NCBI GenBank assembly: GCA_964036155.1
Contig: OZ038422.1
Coordinates: forward strand, 15,771,201-15,835,200
From: Diploscapter coronatus
Lineage: Eukaryota; Nematoda; Chromadorea; Rhabditida; Rhabditidae
DNA length: 64,000 nt
Reading direction: 5' to 3'
Position 1 is the stretch's first letter; each line of letters begins with the position of its first letter. The notes below the pieces were generated by a model. It was not told the origin of the DNA, did no database searches, and saw only the letters and a program-made list of their open reading frames with translations. Of this stretch, positions 47,125 through 59,318 are shown in pieces. The translations under genes and the position numbers were made by a program.

Positions 47125-49568
47125 AAATCTCAAAATATTTATTCTCACTTTATTTGAAACTTGAAGTAGACAATAAACCATGTATTTAATTGATAAATGA
47201 ATAGTTCAAAGTTAAAGAAAGCAAATTTCATAGCCATACATGCTCCAACATGTTCATTCTTGCACTTATTTATCTTTCGGATAAAACCACGAAGAATCTT
47301 ACAATGGAGATGCATAGACTAAAGACATTCCTGAATTTGGAGTGGAATTTGTCTTATTTTGCAAAAGCTCGCTGCTTGTACTTCGACTTGTTATCTGTCG
47401 GTCTCGTGAAACTTCGAAAAGAGCATGCGCATATCACGGAATAGCGGTCATAATCCCTAGACCCGTACTTCGACTTGTTATCTGTCGGTCTCGTGAGAAT
47501 TCAAAAGGGAAATAATTCCCCATCAAAGCAATTAACACGGAATAATGATCATAGTTCCTAAGACTACTGGATTGGTCAATAATTTCTTTCCCATTTTCGA
47601 GAAAATTTTCTATAATTTTTTTCTTCATTTAGACAAATCATCAAAAAATCAAATGTTAACGATAATGATAGAAGACTATCAGCTGATTATCGAATAGATA
47701 GATATCCGAACCCCTCTTTATATGTTTATGGAAAACAATATTAGCCGAAGATGTGATAATTGTCATTTTAGGACTCCATTGCATTCTCGATAATATTTTT
47801 CCATAATAACTATGATGCATGACTAGATAAAAAGCTATGATATTCTACACTTCTTTAGTAATAAGATGTATATGGGAAATTATCCTTAAAATCGCAGTGT
47901 ATAACAAATTTTCTGGCAGCTTTCATCATATCATACCTTTTTCTTATGCAATTTTACGACTAGAGATCAGGATAATTGAATAAACACATTTTATTCTGCT
48001 GCAATTACTACAATTCATTAATTGATTACAATAATATCAGATATACATAAGCCCCCTAAACATATTCAGATGAGTTGCTTTGTAATTCGACTACAGCGCG
48101 TAACAAGGTAGTCTTTTTTTAGAAAATGACTGATTCGTCATATTATCCTTATATAATTTTCAATCTGAAAGGGCTTGGCATAAAATAATTAGTGAGTATA
48201 TTTGTAGAGCCATATCCAAATACACCGATGACATTCTTAAGATGTCTATTATTTGTTGAAGAATGAGGAAAAAGTAAAAAATCGCTGTATAGATTCTATC
48301 ACAATTATTTTTGCTAAAATTTTATAAGCAACATATGAAAGCTTGAAACATCATCTATGGCAAGCTTAGGTACTGTACTCTAATATACAGTAACCCTTTC
48401 CATATTAGTAGTTACCAGCCTTTAGTTATGACGGAAGGACGAAAGTGGGAAAAAATTATTGACGAACCCAATACTTCGAGTTTGTGCCCGTCAATCTCGT
48501 GAGAATTCAAAAGGGAAATAATTTCGTGTCAGAGAAATCAACAAAGAATACGGTCATAATTCCCTAAGACTTTCGAGTTTGTGCCCGTCAATCTCGTGAG
48601 AATTCGAAGAGAAAAGAATGTCTATATCAGAGCGATCATACCGAAATAGTGGTCATAATCCTAAGCCTGTACTTCGACTTGCTATCTGTCGATCTCGTGA
48701 GAATTCAAAAGGGAAATAATTTCGTGTCAGAGAAATCAACAAAGAATACGGTCATAATTCCCTAAGACTTTCGAGTTTGTGCCCGTCAATCTCGTGAGAA
48801 TTCGAAGAGAAAAGAATGTCTATATCAGAGCGATCATACCGAAATAGTGGTCATAGTTCCTAAGCCTGTACTTAGACTTTGTATCCGTTGAGAAGGAAAG
48901 AGCGCGAAATCGATGATAGAGTGGGTCTCGCAGGTGCTTCAGAGGGTCAGAAAGAGCCGATGAGAGAATCGGTCTGCCCATCTCTCCAACATAGTATAAA
49001 AGCCGAAGTGCCCCTTCCTCCGATCATTATGTATCATCATTTTCTTTAATTTTCTCGATTGTCTCCTTCCAGGGCCTTGCATGATGCTCACCTTTTTCAT
49101 TCATAGCATCTTCCCTCTTCTTATTCAATAGTTTCACTTGGCTCATGATTCACGATAACATCCAAGCCTCTAATTTTGCTGAACAATACTGTTTTCAATA
49201 TAATAGAATAACATTCAGATCAGCGAAGCAATTGCCAGCCAGCCTTCTGATCGGTAGAAGGTATAGTTATATTAAATTTATAGAAAAGATGAGCTTTTAT
49301 ATATGTATGTATGACTTTGATTGGGACACTTTTCACGTTAATTCCGAGGAAAATAGCAAAAAAGTAACTCGAGTAATTAAGAAAAATTGAAGATTTAGAG
49401 ATATTCGTGTAAGTATGTGCGTGGGAAATAATCATAATCAAAAGATCTTATAGCAAGTATTATTCATCTTATTTTGGTGATTAAATAGAGATAAGTGAAG
49501 TAAATTGTGTAGAGGTTAGAGAGATCGGGTGTCCCCCTTTGAGCAAGGAGTTTTAATAAGCATCTAGA
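47125..49568. other. Right-arm non-coding stretch
   Basis: Mirror of 34208-36651. It holds minisatellite units (47455-47540 and 48466-48880) and AT-rich sequence. A short frame at 49145-49390 is identical in both arms but has no motif or splice partner. Confidence 0.6.
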
Positions 49569-52500
49569 TGGGCGAACTAAGCCCCATGATAGCTATCGAT
49601 ATGCCGAAAGAAGTCGAAAACGCGCAATCGGGAAGAAACCGCCTTCATCGAAACGGAATAAAGGTATACATAAAAGCGATCGAAGAGATATATCCAACTC
49701 TTTCAAGACGGCATCATTGGTGAAAATCGGTGTAGTTATAATCATCGGCCTTCTACTGCTTGGCGGCTGGGAAATTGGAAGCAGGTAAACACATGAGTAT
49801 TCATTTATAATATGGTGAAAAAATCGTAGAGCGTTCTCGCGATCCAGGCGTTCGAACAGCGACGACGAGTCCGAAGTGTAAGACTAATTAAAAGATGCAT
49901 TTAACGTTAAAAGTAAACTCCGAATTATTCTTAAAATTAGTTCACGGGATTTTTCGCTAACATCAAGGCAATGTTAATGTAAGCCGCCACGCGTGGAAAA
50001 TGAACCTTCCTTATATTATTATATTCAAATTTAGATCTCCTCAAGGCAAATCAAGACCACTTCGCGCACTGGAAGATGGTCCAGCCGCAAGCAAATACGT
50101 AAGGTGCAGCGCCAGGATAAGGGCTCTCAGGGCTCAACAAGCTGTTGCTACTTCACCAAGGGCGACAAGGACGTCCACAGTTCCGTCAAACATAGCCGGC
50201 GAAGCTGTAACACGATGGGGTGGACGAGTGGAAGGAATGAAGAGAAAGGGATCAGAGGAGATGGAGTTTGAGAGGAAAAAACAACGCCTGGCAGACGAAA
50301 TAAGGCGAGAAGAGCTTCGTTGTGCGGAAGAAGAGAGAGTCGAGGCCGAAAAGAAGCGCTCGAAGCCTCCGAGCACCACGAGGCCTTCTAGCACTCAGAA
50401 GCCCACAAACAGCTCATCGAATCAAAGAAGCCAAGACCCGTTGGAGCGAAACGAGAAAGTGTGGCGATGGATCAACGAAACGTGAGTAAAAAGCACCATT
50501 TCATTGGCAAAATGAAGAGTAGCATACGGACGAACGGAAGGATATTTTAGCAGGGACATAAAGCGCGTTTTTATCGATAACTTCAGAGGAAAACCCCTCG
50601 AGAAGACCCGGACCTGGTTCAGGCTGGGCGCGAACTACTCGCTGGCAAAAGTGAGCGATATCCGAGAGGATAGACTGAACCATTTCATGGTGGCAGTGAA
50701 GTAATAATTTTAACATATTGTATTGGATATTATTCGAAAAAAAATCAGAAATAAGGATGGAATTCTGTGGCGCTCTGATAAACTTCCGGACTGTTTGCGC
50801 CCACCAAACAGCCTAAACGCAGAAAGTAAGTGAATCGTGTTACTTCTATATTTTTATGACTAGAACTTCTCGCTCGCCGTTCTAGTGCCAGTCTTCGGCT
50901 GGCTATTAGAATTTGAATTACCTCTACTAAATATTTGTATCTCAAAGAAACTAAATTAGATACTATTTGTCGATTAAAATGAACCATTTACCTTGACATC
51001 ATTATTTTAAAAAGTTCTGTGAAGATTATTCGAAAGTTCAGGTTAAATTTGAAAATTGCCCTTCTTTGAAAAATGTATACGTTCTTATATAGTAGAGTTA
51101 ATAATTAATAACTATTAACTACAAAGCTAGATTCTACGAATTCAATTTAATGCAGCCCATAAAATTACCCACAAATTTGTATAATCCATAATTACAGGAG
51201 AATCGAAACCAACGCAGGAGCAACTCGATCAGAACGAGAAAGTGTGGCGATGGATCAACGAAACGTGAGTAAAAAGCACCATTTCATTGGCAAAATGAAG
51301 AGTAGTAGACGGACGAACGGAAGGATATTTTAGCAGGGACATAAAGCGCGTTTTTATCGATAACTTCAGAGGAAAACCCTTCAAGAAGACCCGGACCTGG
51401 TTCAGGCTGGGCGCGAACTACTCGCTGGCAAAGGCGGGCGATATCCGGGAGGATAGACTGAACCATTTCATGGTGGCAACAACGTAAGACAACCTTTAAA
51501 TATGACATTGAATATTATTCGCAAAAATTCAGAAACAAGAAAGGGATTAGGTGGAATTCTAATAATTTTCCAAACGGCTTGCTTCCGCCGGACAGTATAA
51601 ATGCAGAAAGTAAGTAAATGGCGTTACTCCTTTATTTATGACTACAAAGCCCTTTTACGAGGCGTCTATTTGATAAAGCTTGTTCCGGGAATGAGTTCTG
51701 AAACGCTTCCATCTCATAATTTTGACTCCCTCAAATGTAAAATATCAAATGAACGCGCCCTTATGACTTTGATTTTTCCTGATATCCATTCTTATTAAAT
51801 TAGAAAATTCAATATATGAATCTTTATTTAGTATCTTCTTCTTCTTTTTTAGTATTTTTGTAAAGTGTGTCTGTCTGTCTGTCTGTGTGTCCGAGCTTAT
51901 TTCTAGCCACCTGTCTATCGTACCCCCATGTATGATACACCGTTTGATAGGTCTCAGTTGCATCCTGTGCAACGTAACTTTTCCGACGACTTTTGACCTA
52001 ATTTTTGGGTACTTTTGGCCCAAAAACTATAATATGCTAATTTTGACATCGAAATTTGCAAATCGTTTGAGAGGCCATTACCGACAGTATTCGCTATTTC
52101 GCTGATGAGCTCTTCTCCTTCCTCTCTCTACTATCTTATCTAAGTTAAATGTATGTGAAAATTGGTGGATGTGAGAGTTCATTACTGCTACTACCCCAAT
52201 GAAAGGCGGTCGGATGCTTGAGTCTGGAAATAGATTTCACAATGGAACTGAATCTTGAGAGATATGATAAAATGCTGTTGCTAAATTATGTTAAATTAGC
52301 TACTATCTTATCTAAATTAATAAATGCGAAAAGTGATGGCACATTGATAGCCCATTACTGCTTCCGCGACAATGAAATGCAATCCGAGTTTCGGAATGGG
52401 AACTTGACCTTACAATGAGATTGAGACTGGACATGGAGAGAAATGGAAACTTCTAATTGCAATTGCTGACTGATACTAAATTTGCATATTAGAAGAGTTT

Positions 52501-54990
52501 TGAAAACATAAAAAGTAGAGAATTGGTAATGAATAGGTCATTAATACTAGGGTTGGAGTGGAATGAGAAGGATTGTTTTCTGATAATTTTCAATAAAAGT
52601 ACGACTACTCTATTCTGTCATTGTCACTCTTCTTCTATGCCTGTCGCTGTCACTGTTACTGTTCTGATTTCTGTAACTGTCACTGTATCTGTACTGCTTT
52701 GTAATCTATTTCTGCTTTATTCGGCATTAGCCGGCTGCCGAAAACAGTCGGCCTACACTATCTTTTTTATCTACTTTATTCGTATTTTTGCAAAGTGTGT
52801 TTGTTTGTCATTTGTGCACGGTTATATCTAGAGATGTGGTCATCCAATTGAGATGGAGTTTGCACCAAAAGATGTACAATTTTCCCGCGGTGTGCAACGT
52901 ATAGGTTTTGTTTGGGTTTGATCAGATGATTGGGGGATTATTCTTATTAGAAATGATTTCTCCTTTAGTGAGTCGATTTGTTTGCATTTTTATGGATGAA
53001 AAGGAGCTTGAAATTTTTGAAGAATTTTAGAAAATGATACAAATTAGCAAATTAGCGGGATGCTCAGGAGGGAAGAGCTATAAAATAAAAATTTTGATAG
53101 TGTGAGAGTATGAGCATGAAAATGAGAAATGCAACAAATAAAATGTGTTAATTTTAAAGAAAAATTGTTTTAGTGCCGGAGCTGTTGTGATGTTGGTGTT
53201 GTTTTGATTTGACATTGTCTTTGGTTTGGTATTGTTTTGTTTTGCACTTTTGCGAAGCAAAAGTCCTAGACGGAGGGAGGCCGCGAAGCGGCCGACCGAA
53301 GCCTAGTATGAATCTTTATTTATGTAGAAACCAATGTCCAGTTGGATGACCAAGACCCGTTGGAGCGAAACGAGAAAGTGTGGCAATGGATCAACGAAAC
53401 GTGAGCAAAAAGCACCATTTCATTGGCAAAATGAAGAGTAGCAGACGGACGAACGGAAGGATATTTTAGCAGGGACATAAAGCGCGTTTTTATCGATAAC
53501 TTCAGAGGAAAACCCCTCGAGAAGACCCGGACCTGGTTCAGGCTGGGCGCGAACTACTCGCTGGCAAAGGCGGGCGATATCCGGGAGGATAGACTGAACC
53601 ATTTCATGAAGGCGACAAAGTAAAACAACTCACAGATATGGTATTCGATATTATTCGAAAAAAAAATTTAGAAATGGTAATGAGATTAGGTGGAGTTCTA
53701 ATAATTTTCCAAACAATTTTCTCCCACCGGAAAGCATTAACGCAAAAGGTAAATACATGATGCAGCCCATAAAATTACCCACAAATTTGTATAATCCATA
53801 ATTACAGGAGAATCGAAACCAACGCAGGAGCAACTCGACCAGAACGAGAAAGTGTGGCGATGGATCAACGAAACGTGAGTAAAAAGCACCATTTCATTGG
53901 CAAAATGAAGAGTAGTAGACGGACGAACGGAAGGATATTTTAGCAGGGACATAAAGCGCGTTTTTATCGATAACTTCAGAGGAAAACCCCTCGAGAAGAC
54001 CCGGACCTGGTTCAGGCTGGGCGCGAACTACTCGCTGGCAAAGGCGGGCGATATCCGGGAGGATAGACTGAACCATTTCATGAAGGCGACAACGTAAGAC
54101 AACCTTTAAATATGACATTGAATATTATTCGCAAAAATTCAGAAACAAGAAAGGGATTACGTGGAATTCTAATAATTTTCCAAACGGCTTGCTTCCGCCG
54201 GACAGTATAAATGCAGAAAGTAAGTAAATGGCGTTACTCCTTTATTTATGACTACAAAGCCCTTTTACGAGGCGTCTATTTGATAAAGCTTGTTCCGGGA
54301 ATGAGTTCTGAAACGCTTCCATCTCATAATTTTGACTTCCTCAAATGTAAAATATCAAATGAACGCGCCCTTATGACTTTGATTTTTCCTGATATCCATT
54401 CTTATTAAATTAGAAAATTCAATATATGAATCTTTATTTTTTGTAGAAACCAATGTCCAGTTGGATGACCAAGACCCGTTGGAGCGAAACGAGAAAGTGT
54501 GGCGATGGATCAACGAAACGTGAGTAAAAAGCACCATTTCATTGGCAAAATGAAGAGTAGCAGACGGACGAACGGAAGGATATTTTAGCAGGGACATAAA
54601 GCGCGTTTTTATCGATAACTTCAGAGGAAAACCCCTCGAGAAGACCCGGACCTGGTTCAGGCTGGGCGCGAACTACTCGCTGGCAAAGGCGGGCGATATC
54701 CGAGAGGATAGACTGAACCATTTCCTGAAGGCGACAAAGTAAAACAACTCACAGATATGGTATTCGATATTATTCGAAAAAAAATTTAGAAATGGTAATG
54801 AGATTATATGGTATTTTCGTATTCCAAGCAATTTTCTCCCACCGGAAAGCATTAACGCAAAAGGTAAATACATGATGCAGCCCATAAAATTACCCACAAA
54901 TTTGTATAATCCATAATTACAGGAGAATCGAAACCAACGCAGGAGCAACTCGATCAGAACGAGAAAGTGTGGCAATGGATCAACGAAACG
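49569..54990 (+). CDS. Anchored protein with tandem ~90-residue modules
   Basis: The 5' exons are the mirror copies of the MACPF gene's: a basic cytoplasmic stretch, the helix VKIGVVIIIGLLLLGGW (49719-49769), a small Ser/Arg exon, and the coiled, basic exon from 50035. After the linker (PPSTTRPSSTQKPTNSSS) come modules of three exons each. Exon A ends NEKVWRWINET. Exon B reads RDIKRVFIDNFRGKPLEKTR then TWFRLGANYSLAKAGDIRED and RLNHFMVAT. Exon C reads IRWNSNNFPNGLLPPDSINA. Modules 1-5 start at about 50421, 51199, 53333, 53808 and 54447; the sixth has only exon A (54923-54990). Intron phases are the same in every module (2, 2, 1), which lets modules be added without breaking the frame. Odd modules begin DPLERNEK and even ones PTQEQLDQNEK, so the unit of expansion is a pair. 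The domain is not recognised. By topology the modules should be extracellular. The start codon is not identified. Confidence 0.75.
50421..54990 (+). repeat. Tandem array of three-exon coding modules
   Basis: Exons and introns are repeated together. The A-B intron contains AAAAAGCACCATTTCATTGG in all copies, and the intron after module 2 (51611-51830) is almost base-identical to that after module 4 (54221-54430). The spacing is disturbed by a 1.47 kb insertion at 51834-53306. Confidence 0.9.
51834..53306 (+). mobile_element. Probable non-autonomous Helitron in a module-gene intron
   Basis: The 5' end is TCTTCTTCTTC followed by GTAAAGTGTGTCTGTCTGTC. The 3' end has a perfect hairpin GGCCGCGAAGCGGCC, then GACCGAAGC and CTAG, fitting the CTRR terminus. 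It sits between A (51833) and T (53307), as Helitrons do. Comparison with the uninterrupted sister intron (54410-54446) confirms an insertion. A second related 5'-like segment (TTTTTGCAAAGTGTGTTTGT at 52788) suggests a nested or composite copy. TATGAATCTTTATTTA appears on both sides, which Helitrons do not normally create. No helicase is visible, so it is non-autonomous. Confidence 0.7.
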
Positions 54991-55579
54991 TGAGTAAAAA
55001 GCACCATTTTGTTGTCTTTACTAAATTGGATCGCCCTAGACATATTTCGAAAAGTACATGTGTTTTTATTTGATATTTTGATTAGTTGGTCAATTGTCCG
55101 TCTTCGATGAAAAAATCAGAAAAATCCTGCGTAGAGCTACTGAGATCTTGATAATCCGCGAAAATATAAAATAAGGCCATTTCCAGCCAGTTGCCCAAGA
55201 CATCGATGGGGTTAAAATCGCGAAAAACCGTCGCTGGCCAGGGTCACTGTTTCAAATTTAAACTTTTTGACGGGAAGTTGTTGATCGTAGCAGGTGGTTG
55301 TAGTTACATTATTTGTAGAATTTTTCATGGGCTATCCAATGCTGAAACCCCGTTCGATTAGGTTCACAAATAAAAAGTTATGAATTTTTTCTCGAAGTCG
55401 GATCTGTTAAAACTTCAAGCTACCGTAATCCAGCATATAATAATTTTTATAAAAAACGAATAGCACCATGAGAATCAGTGTGAAAAACTGTATATATGGT
55501 GTGAAAATCAGCCCGATTTGAGGACCCCTGTTTATGCCTCTTTGTTAAGACTTTGGTTTTTACTGACATTCACTCTTAC

Positions 55580-56408
55580 TAGGGAAGCATCTGACCTCGT
55601 GTATTCCAAATTGCAAATAACATACATTTTTGAAAAGTCCTTGAAAAGTTATTTACTAAGATGTAAAAATTAGCTGCCGCTGCCTGCAAAAATTTCGAGT
55701 AATCGGGGCTTGAAAATTGGGTAAATGCGTCTTTGCTGAGAAAGGGGATTCTTGAGGGAAATAAGGCATGAGAGTTATGGTCCAGTGGTAGTGCGGCAAG
55801 AACGGGGGTGCATAGACTATTTATGCACTGCTGGCGAACTTTTAAAAAATATTTTTCTTCGATAAAATGGCTCTTGATATTTTTTTTGCAAAAATACCTG
55901 TATAAAATTTTTTGCAAAATTATTATAGTATAGTGGTAGAAAATCGAGTTTTTACTCTTTGAATATGTTTGAAAAAAATATTTGAGTCTTGATTAAGAAA
56001 AAGGCTAAAAACAGGCATAAGTGAAAAATGGAGTAAAAAATCGACATTCTATTACGATATTATAATAATTTTGCAAAAAATTTTATACAGGTATTTTTGC
56101 AAAAAAAATATCAAGAGCCATTTTATCGAAGAAAAATATTTTTTAAAAGTTCGCCAGCAGTGCATAAATAGTCTATGCACCCCCGTTCTTGCCGCACTAC
56201 CACTGGACCATAACTCTCATGCCTTATTTCCCTCAAGAATCCCCTTTCTCAGCAAAGACGCATTTACCCAATTTTCAAGCCCCGATTACTCGAAATTTTT
56301 GCAGGCAGCGGCAGCTAATTTTTACATCTTAGTAAATAACTTTTCAAGGACTTTTCAAAAATGTATGTTATTTGCAATTTGGAATACACGAGGTCAGATG
56401 CTTCCCTA
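55580..56408. mobile_element. 829-base foldback with 349-base arms
   Basis: Arms 55580-55928 and 56060-56408 are perfect or near-perfect inverts (coordinate sum 111988). The ends are TAGGGAAGCATCTGACCTCG, with TA at the tips suggesting Tc1/mariner mobilisation. Each arm contains the same 112-codon open frame, an arm artefact rather than a gene. It lies within the interval where module 6 of the array loses its exon B. Confidence 0.85.
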
Positions 56409-56414
56409 ATTAAT

Positions 56415-56496
56415 GGCTTCTTGAATAGTTCACCCTTTTGAATTGTTAAGGGTGAACAAGGTGAACAATTTAAAAGGGTGAACTATTCAAAAAGCC
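56415..56496. repeat. 82-base hairpin next to the foldback
   Basis: GGCTTCTTGAATAGTTCACC pairs with GGTGAACTATTCAAAAAGCC. A nested GGGTGAACAAGGTGAACAA repeat forms the loop. Confidence 0.8.
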
Positions 56497-56539
56497 ACTC
56501 TTTAATAGAGCCGTGGGATTATTTGCAAAAACCCCTAAC

Positions 56540-56626
56540 CCCACCGAGAGTCGATCCCCCGACCTCCTCGCCTTCAGTGCAAGTGGCAGAAGCAAACGCA
56601 CTACCAGTGCGTTAAAGTGGCTTAAT
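56540..56626 (-). repeat. tRNA-like (SINE-type) sequence
   Basis: The reverse strand reads TTTAACGCACTGGTAGTGCG (A-box-like, D-arm) and, about 40 bases on, GGGGGATCGACTCTCGGTGG (B-box-like, T-arm). No acceptor stem or CCA-adjacent pairing is convincing, so it is called a tRNA-derived repeat rather than a tRNA gene. Confidence 0.45.
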
Positions 56627-56656
56627 TATGATAACTGATTAATCAATCTCAATAAT

Positions 56657-58445
56657 TCGTCAATTAAGATTGATAAATTTAGCGGAAAAATTATTGATCC
56701 AAACCGGATTTGGTTCAAATTGGATGCGAATGTTTCAACAGCGAAAGTGGGTGATATAAAAGAGGCGAAACTTAACGACTTTCAAGTTAAAATGTAGGAT
56801 CGTCATAAAATTAAAAATGATTTCATCATTTTTAAAAATATTTTAGACTGTCGAATGCTGAAAAACAGAAAAATCCTATATATTGGTCGTCTGGTCATTT
56901 TCCAAGAGATTTGATCCCCCCAGGAAGCGCCAATGAAGAGCGGAATAAGGAGCAAAACACAAGAAAAATGATAAAGTAGATATTTTATAGTAAAGTGGCA
57001 GTAAGATGTATAGAAAAGTGAAATTGATTTTTCGAACTGAAAAATTATGAATATAATAATAGGACCCTCAAGCTTCGCCCCCTTGCAAAAATTCGTTTTT
57101 GACAGAAAATTTGGAAAGGAGGTACCCTTCAAACCCAAAATGTCATTAAAAACCTAGTCTAGATCGACGATAACTCCGATAAAATGGCTGTGTACAAAAA
57201 ATCAGCGTAAAATTTATATCTACAAGCCGAATTTGTACAGTGAAAATGTATTCATTTCGAAGGTCACAATTTACCGCCCTTTTCGGTCACTCACAGAAAA
57301 ATTGACCGGACGTTCCTGGTTTCATTTTTTTTTCAGAATTAACTTTACTTTTCTATGCATAATGACTTCATATGACTGCTTCATTTTCTTGTAGAATGCA
57401 TCTAGACAATACTTTTTCAGGTATTGGGAGAGAAATGGATACACTGACGAACGATTAAGAAAGGCAATGGAATTGTATCAAGCAAAAGTAATACACATTG
57501 AACAATACAAAAATTAGAAATATTCTAACTTTTAATTATGTTTTCATGATTTTCTTAGTTTTACTCCGAAATATCATAATTTTCTGAACCGGGAGAGAAA
57601 ACTGAATTGTGACTAAAAATATTAATAATATAGAGAGAATAATTTATTTCTAGAATGACGAAATATCATCCAAATAATTTAGAAAAGATCTAGAAATAGA
57701 GTTAACTAAAAACATAAATGCAGGGGATATAGAAAACCTATTATTATATGCTGAATTTTATTACTGCTATCGACCTTATAATCACAATGTTTTAGCTGAG
57801 TGATCCTAAAGACCACAAAATGACAATGACGGAAGTTAATGCTCTGAGGAATGCTCTAAAAAATGGACGCTGGTTTTTATACGTCTGGCTTGATTTGAAC
57901 GAATGGGAGAAACGAGAAGATAACTTAGAGAATTTTGTTGAATGTATTAGATACTCTGGGAAAACCTCAGTAACTCCGTGGGTAAAAACCAAATCAAAAT
58001 AATAATTTATTATTTTAATATTTTAGAGAAGATGGCAAGATCACAAATCAAAAGCGCGTAAAAGGGTTACGATATGTAGCAACACCGATAATGAGTTTGA
58101 GTTTGAGGAGGATGAGGATGAGGAGTTTGAGGAGGATGATGCTGAGGAGTTTGAGGAGGATGATACTGAGCTATGGGTAATAACACCTTACATTCTGTGA
58201 AATCTTAACGCGCTAGTTGCATTGTGAATCGGTTAGTTTTAATATTTCAGGATGGACCAGAGAAGAACATATGGGTTATGGAAGTGGTACATAAATTAAG
58301 GAAGGCAAAACTCATATATCTGGACAAACTTGAAGAAGATACTGTGAAACTCTTCGAGTATAGTTCTGTGAAGAAACTCCGGCAAATCAATGTTAACCTG
58401 AGGCGTGCTAGGGCTATGAATTTTCTCTTAAATGCAATAGTATGA
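56657..58445 (+). CDS. Divergent last module and acidic C-terminal exons
   Basis: 56657-56794 codes KIDKFSGKIIDPNRIWFKLD and ANVSTAKVGDIKEAKLNDF, a diverged exon B. The next exon has PIYWSSGHFPRDLIPPGSAN, a diverged exon C. If spliced at AAA/GTAGAT (56976), the frame continues YWERNGYTDERLRKAMELYQ (57420), then MTEVNALRNALKNGRWFLYV with LDLNEWEKREDNLENFVECI (57797-57980). RRWQDHKSKARKRVT runs into an acidic tract (58027-58173), and the last exon has IWVMEVVHKLRKAKLIYLDK to a stop at 58443-58445. The intron phase before exon B does not fit exon A of module 6, so it is unclear whether this is the 3' end of the module gene or a separate, 5'-damaged gene. The family is not recognised. Confidence 0.5.
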
Positions 58446-59318
58446 AAATACACCCAACTTTATAAACCAATAATTTTAAGTTACCACCACTATTGAAAAT
58501 GAATGATAAGGTGGCCGAAAAAGTTGGCTATGACGTCATCCAAATGTAAGTAATTATGCAATTATTGGCAGATTTTGATCAATTTTAAGGATGTATGACA
58601 ATTTCAAGAACGACCGCAACATCCTCGTGCTCCGTTAAATGGTAAATAGTCGTAATCTCCCTAGTTTCTTGAGAATGAAATTCGGATTTTTAAAGGTTAT
58701 CAACAATTATAGTATCCAACATTCGTGGCATCATTGTATCGATTTGTTTTGGGTTTAATAATTTTTATAGAAATTGGTTCTTTATCCTTTCATCCTACAT
58801 TTCAAATGATTCTTCGAATAATTTTCTCAATTTCGCTCCATAAAGCACTTCCAAAATTATCTATTTGTGCGATGCACGTAAATATTTAAAAGTTGTTTGT
58901 CTTTTAGTTATTTTTTTATTATAATTATTATTATTATTACCATGAGTAGTAACTTAGGGGCATGCCATAGTTAGAGGGCATTGACCCAACACCCCCGGAC
59001 TCTTCTCTTCTTATTGCCTCCCACCTAAAAAGGGGTATATAAGGGGAGAGGAGGCCGAATCGGGGCTTCTTCTTTCTTTTTTTCTGCATTTTGTGTTGAT
59101 AAAAGAAATTCTGTTCCCGACTAATAAATTAATTGCTACAAAAGATATTCTGTACTCATTCGAACCCATTGCCTGAAGGACTACTATTAGTCATACTATT
59201 CTTCAGTATTTCCTAATATCAATTTCGCGAAAATCTTTACCATAATTACCTGAAAATCGCTAAATTCCAATAATTGAAGGTGAATATCTTGTTAGAAAAA
59301 CAGTCTAGGAATTTGTCT
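58446..59318. other. Intergenic, no gene seen
   Basis: AT-rich. Contains a TATA-like GGGTATATAAGGGGAGAGG at about 59032-59050, followed by a pyrimidine tract and an AATAAATT at 59122. It resembles a pol II promoter or an LTR but has no supporting coding exon. Confidence 0.4.

Larger units (their letters stand above)
45302..50381 (-). repeat. Right arm of 5,080-base inverted duplication
   Basis: Reverse complement of 33395-38474. The inner edge cuts the foldback element 29 bases before its end (compare 38475-38503, absent here). The outer edge lies in the Pro/Thr linker exon, after GAGCACCACGA. Confidence 0.95.

Noticed and set aside
55579..56409. Two identical 112-codon frames in opposite orientation
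   Set aside because: They are the two arms of one foldback element; there is no domain, no splice context and no independent support for a gene.
58950..59200. Possible solo LTR (TATA-like box, AATAAA-like signal, pyrimidine tract)
   Set aside because: I could not find TG...CA ends with a matching target duplication, so it is only noted.
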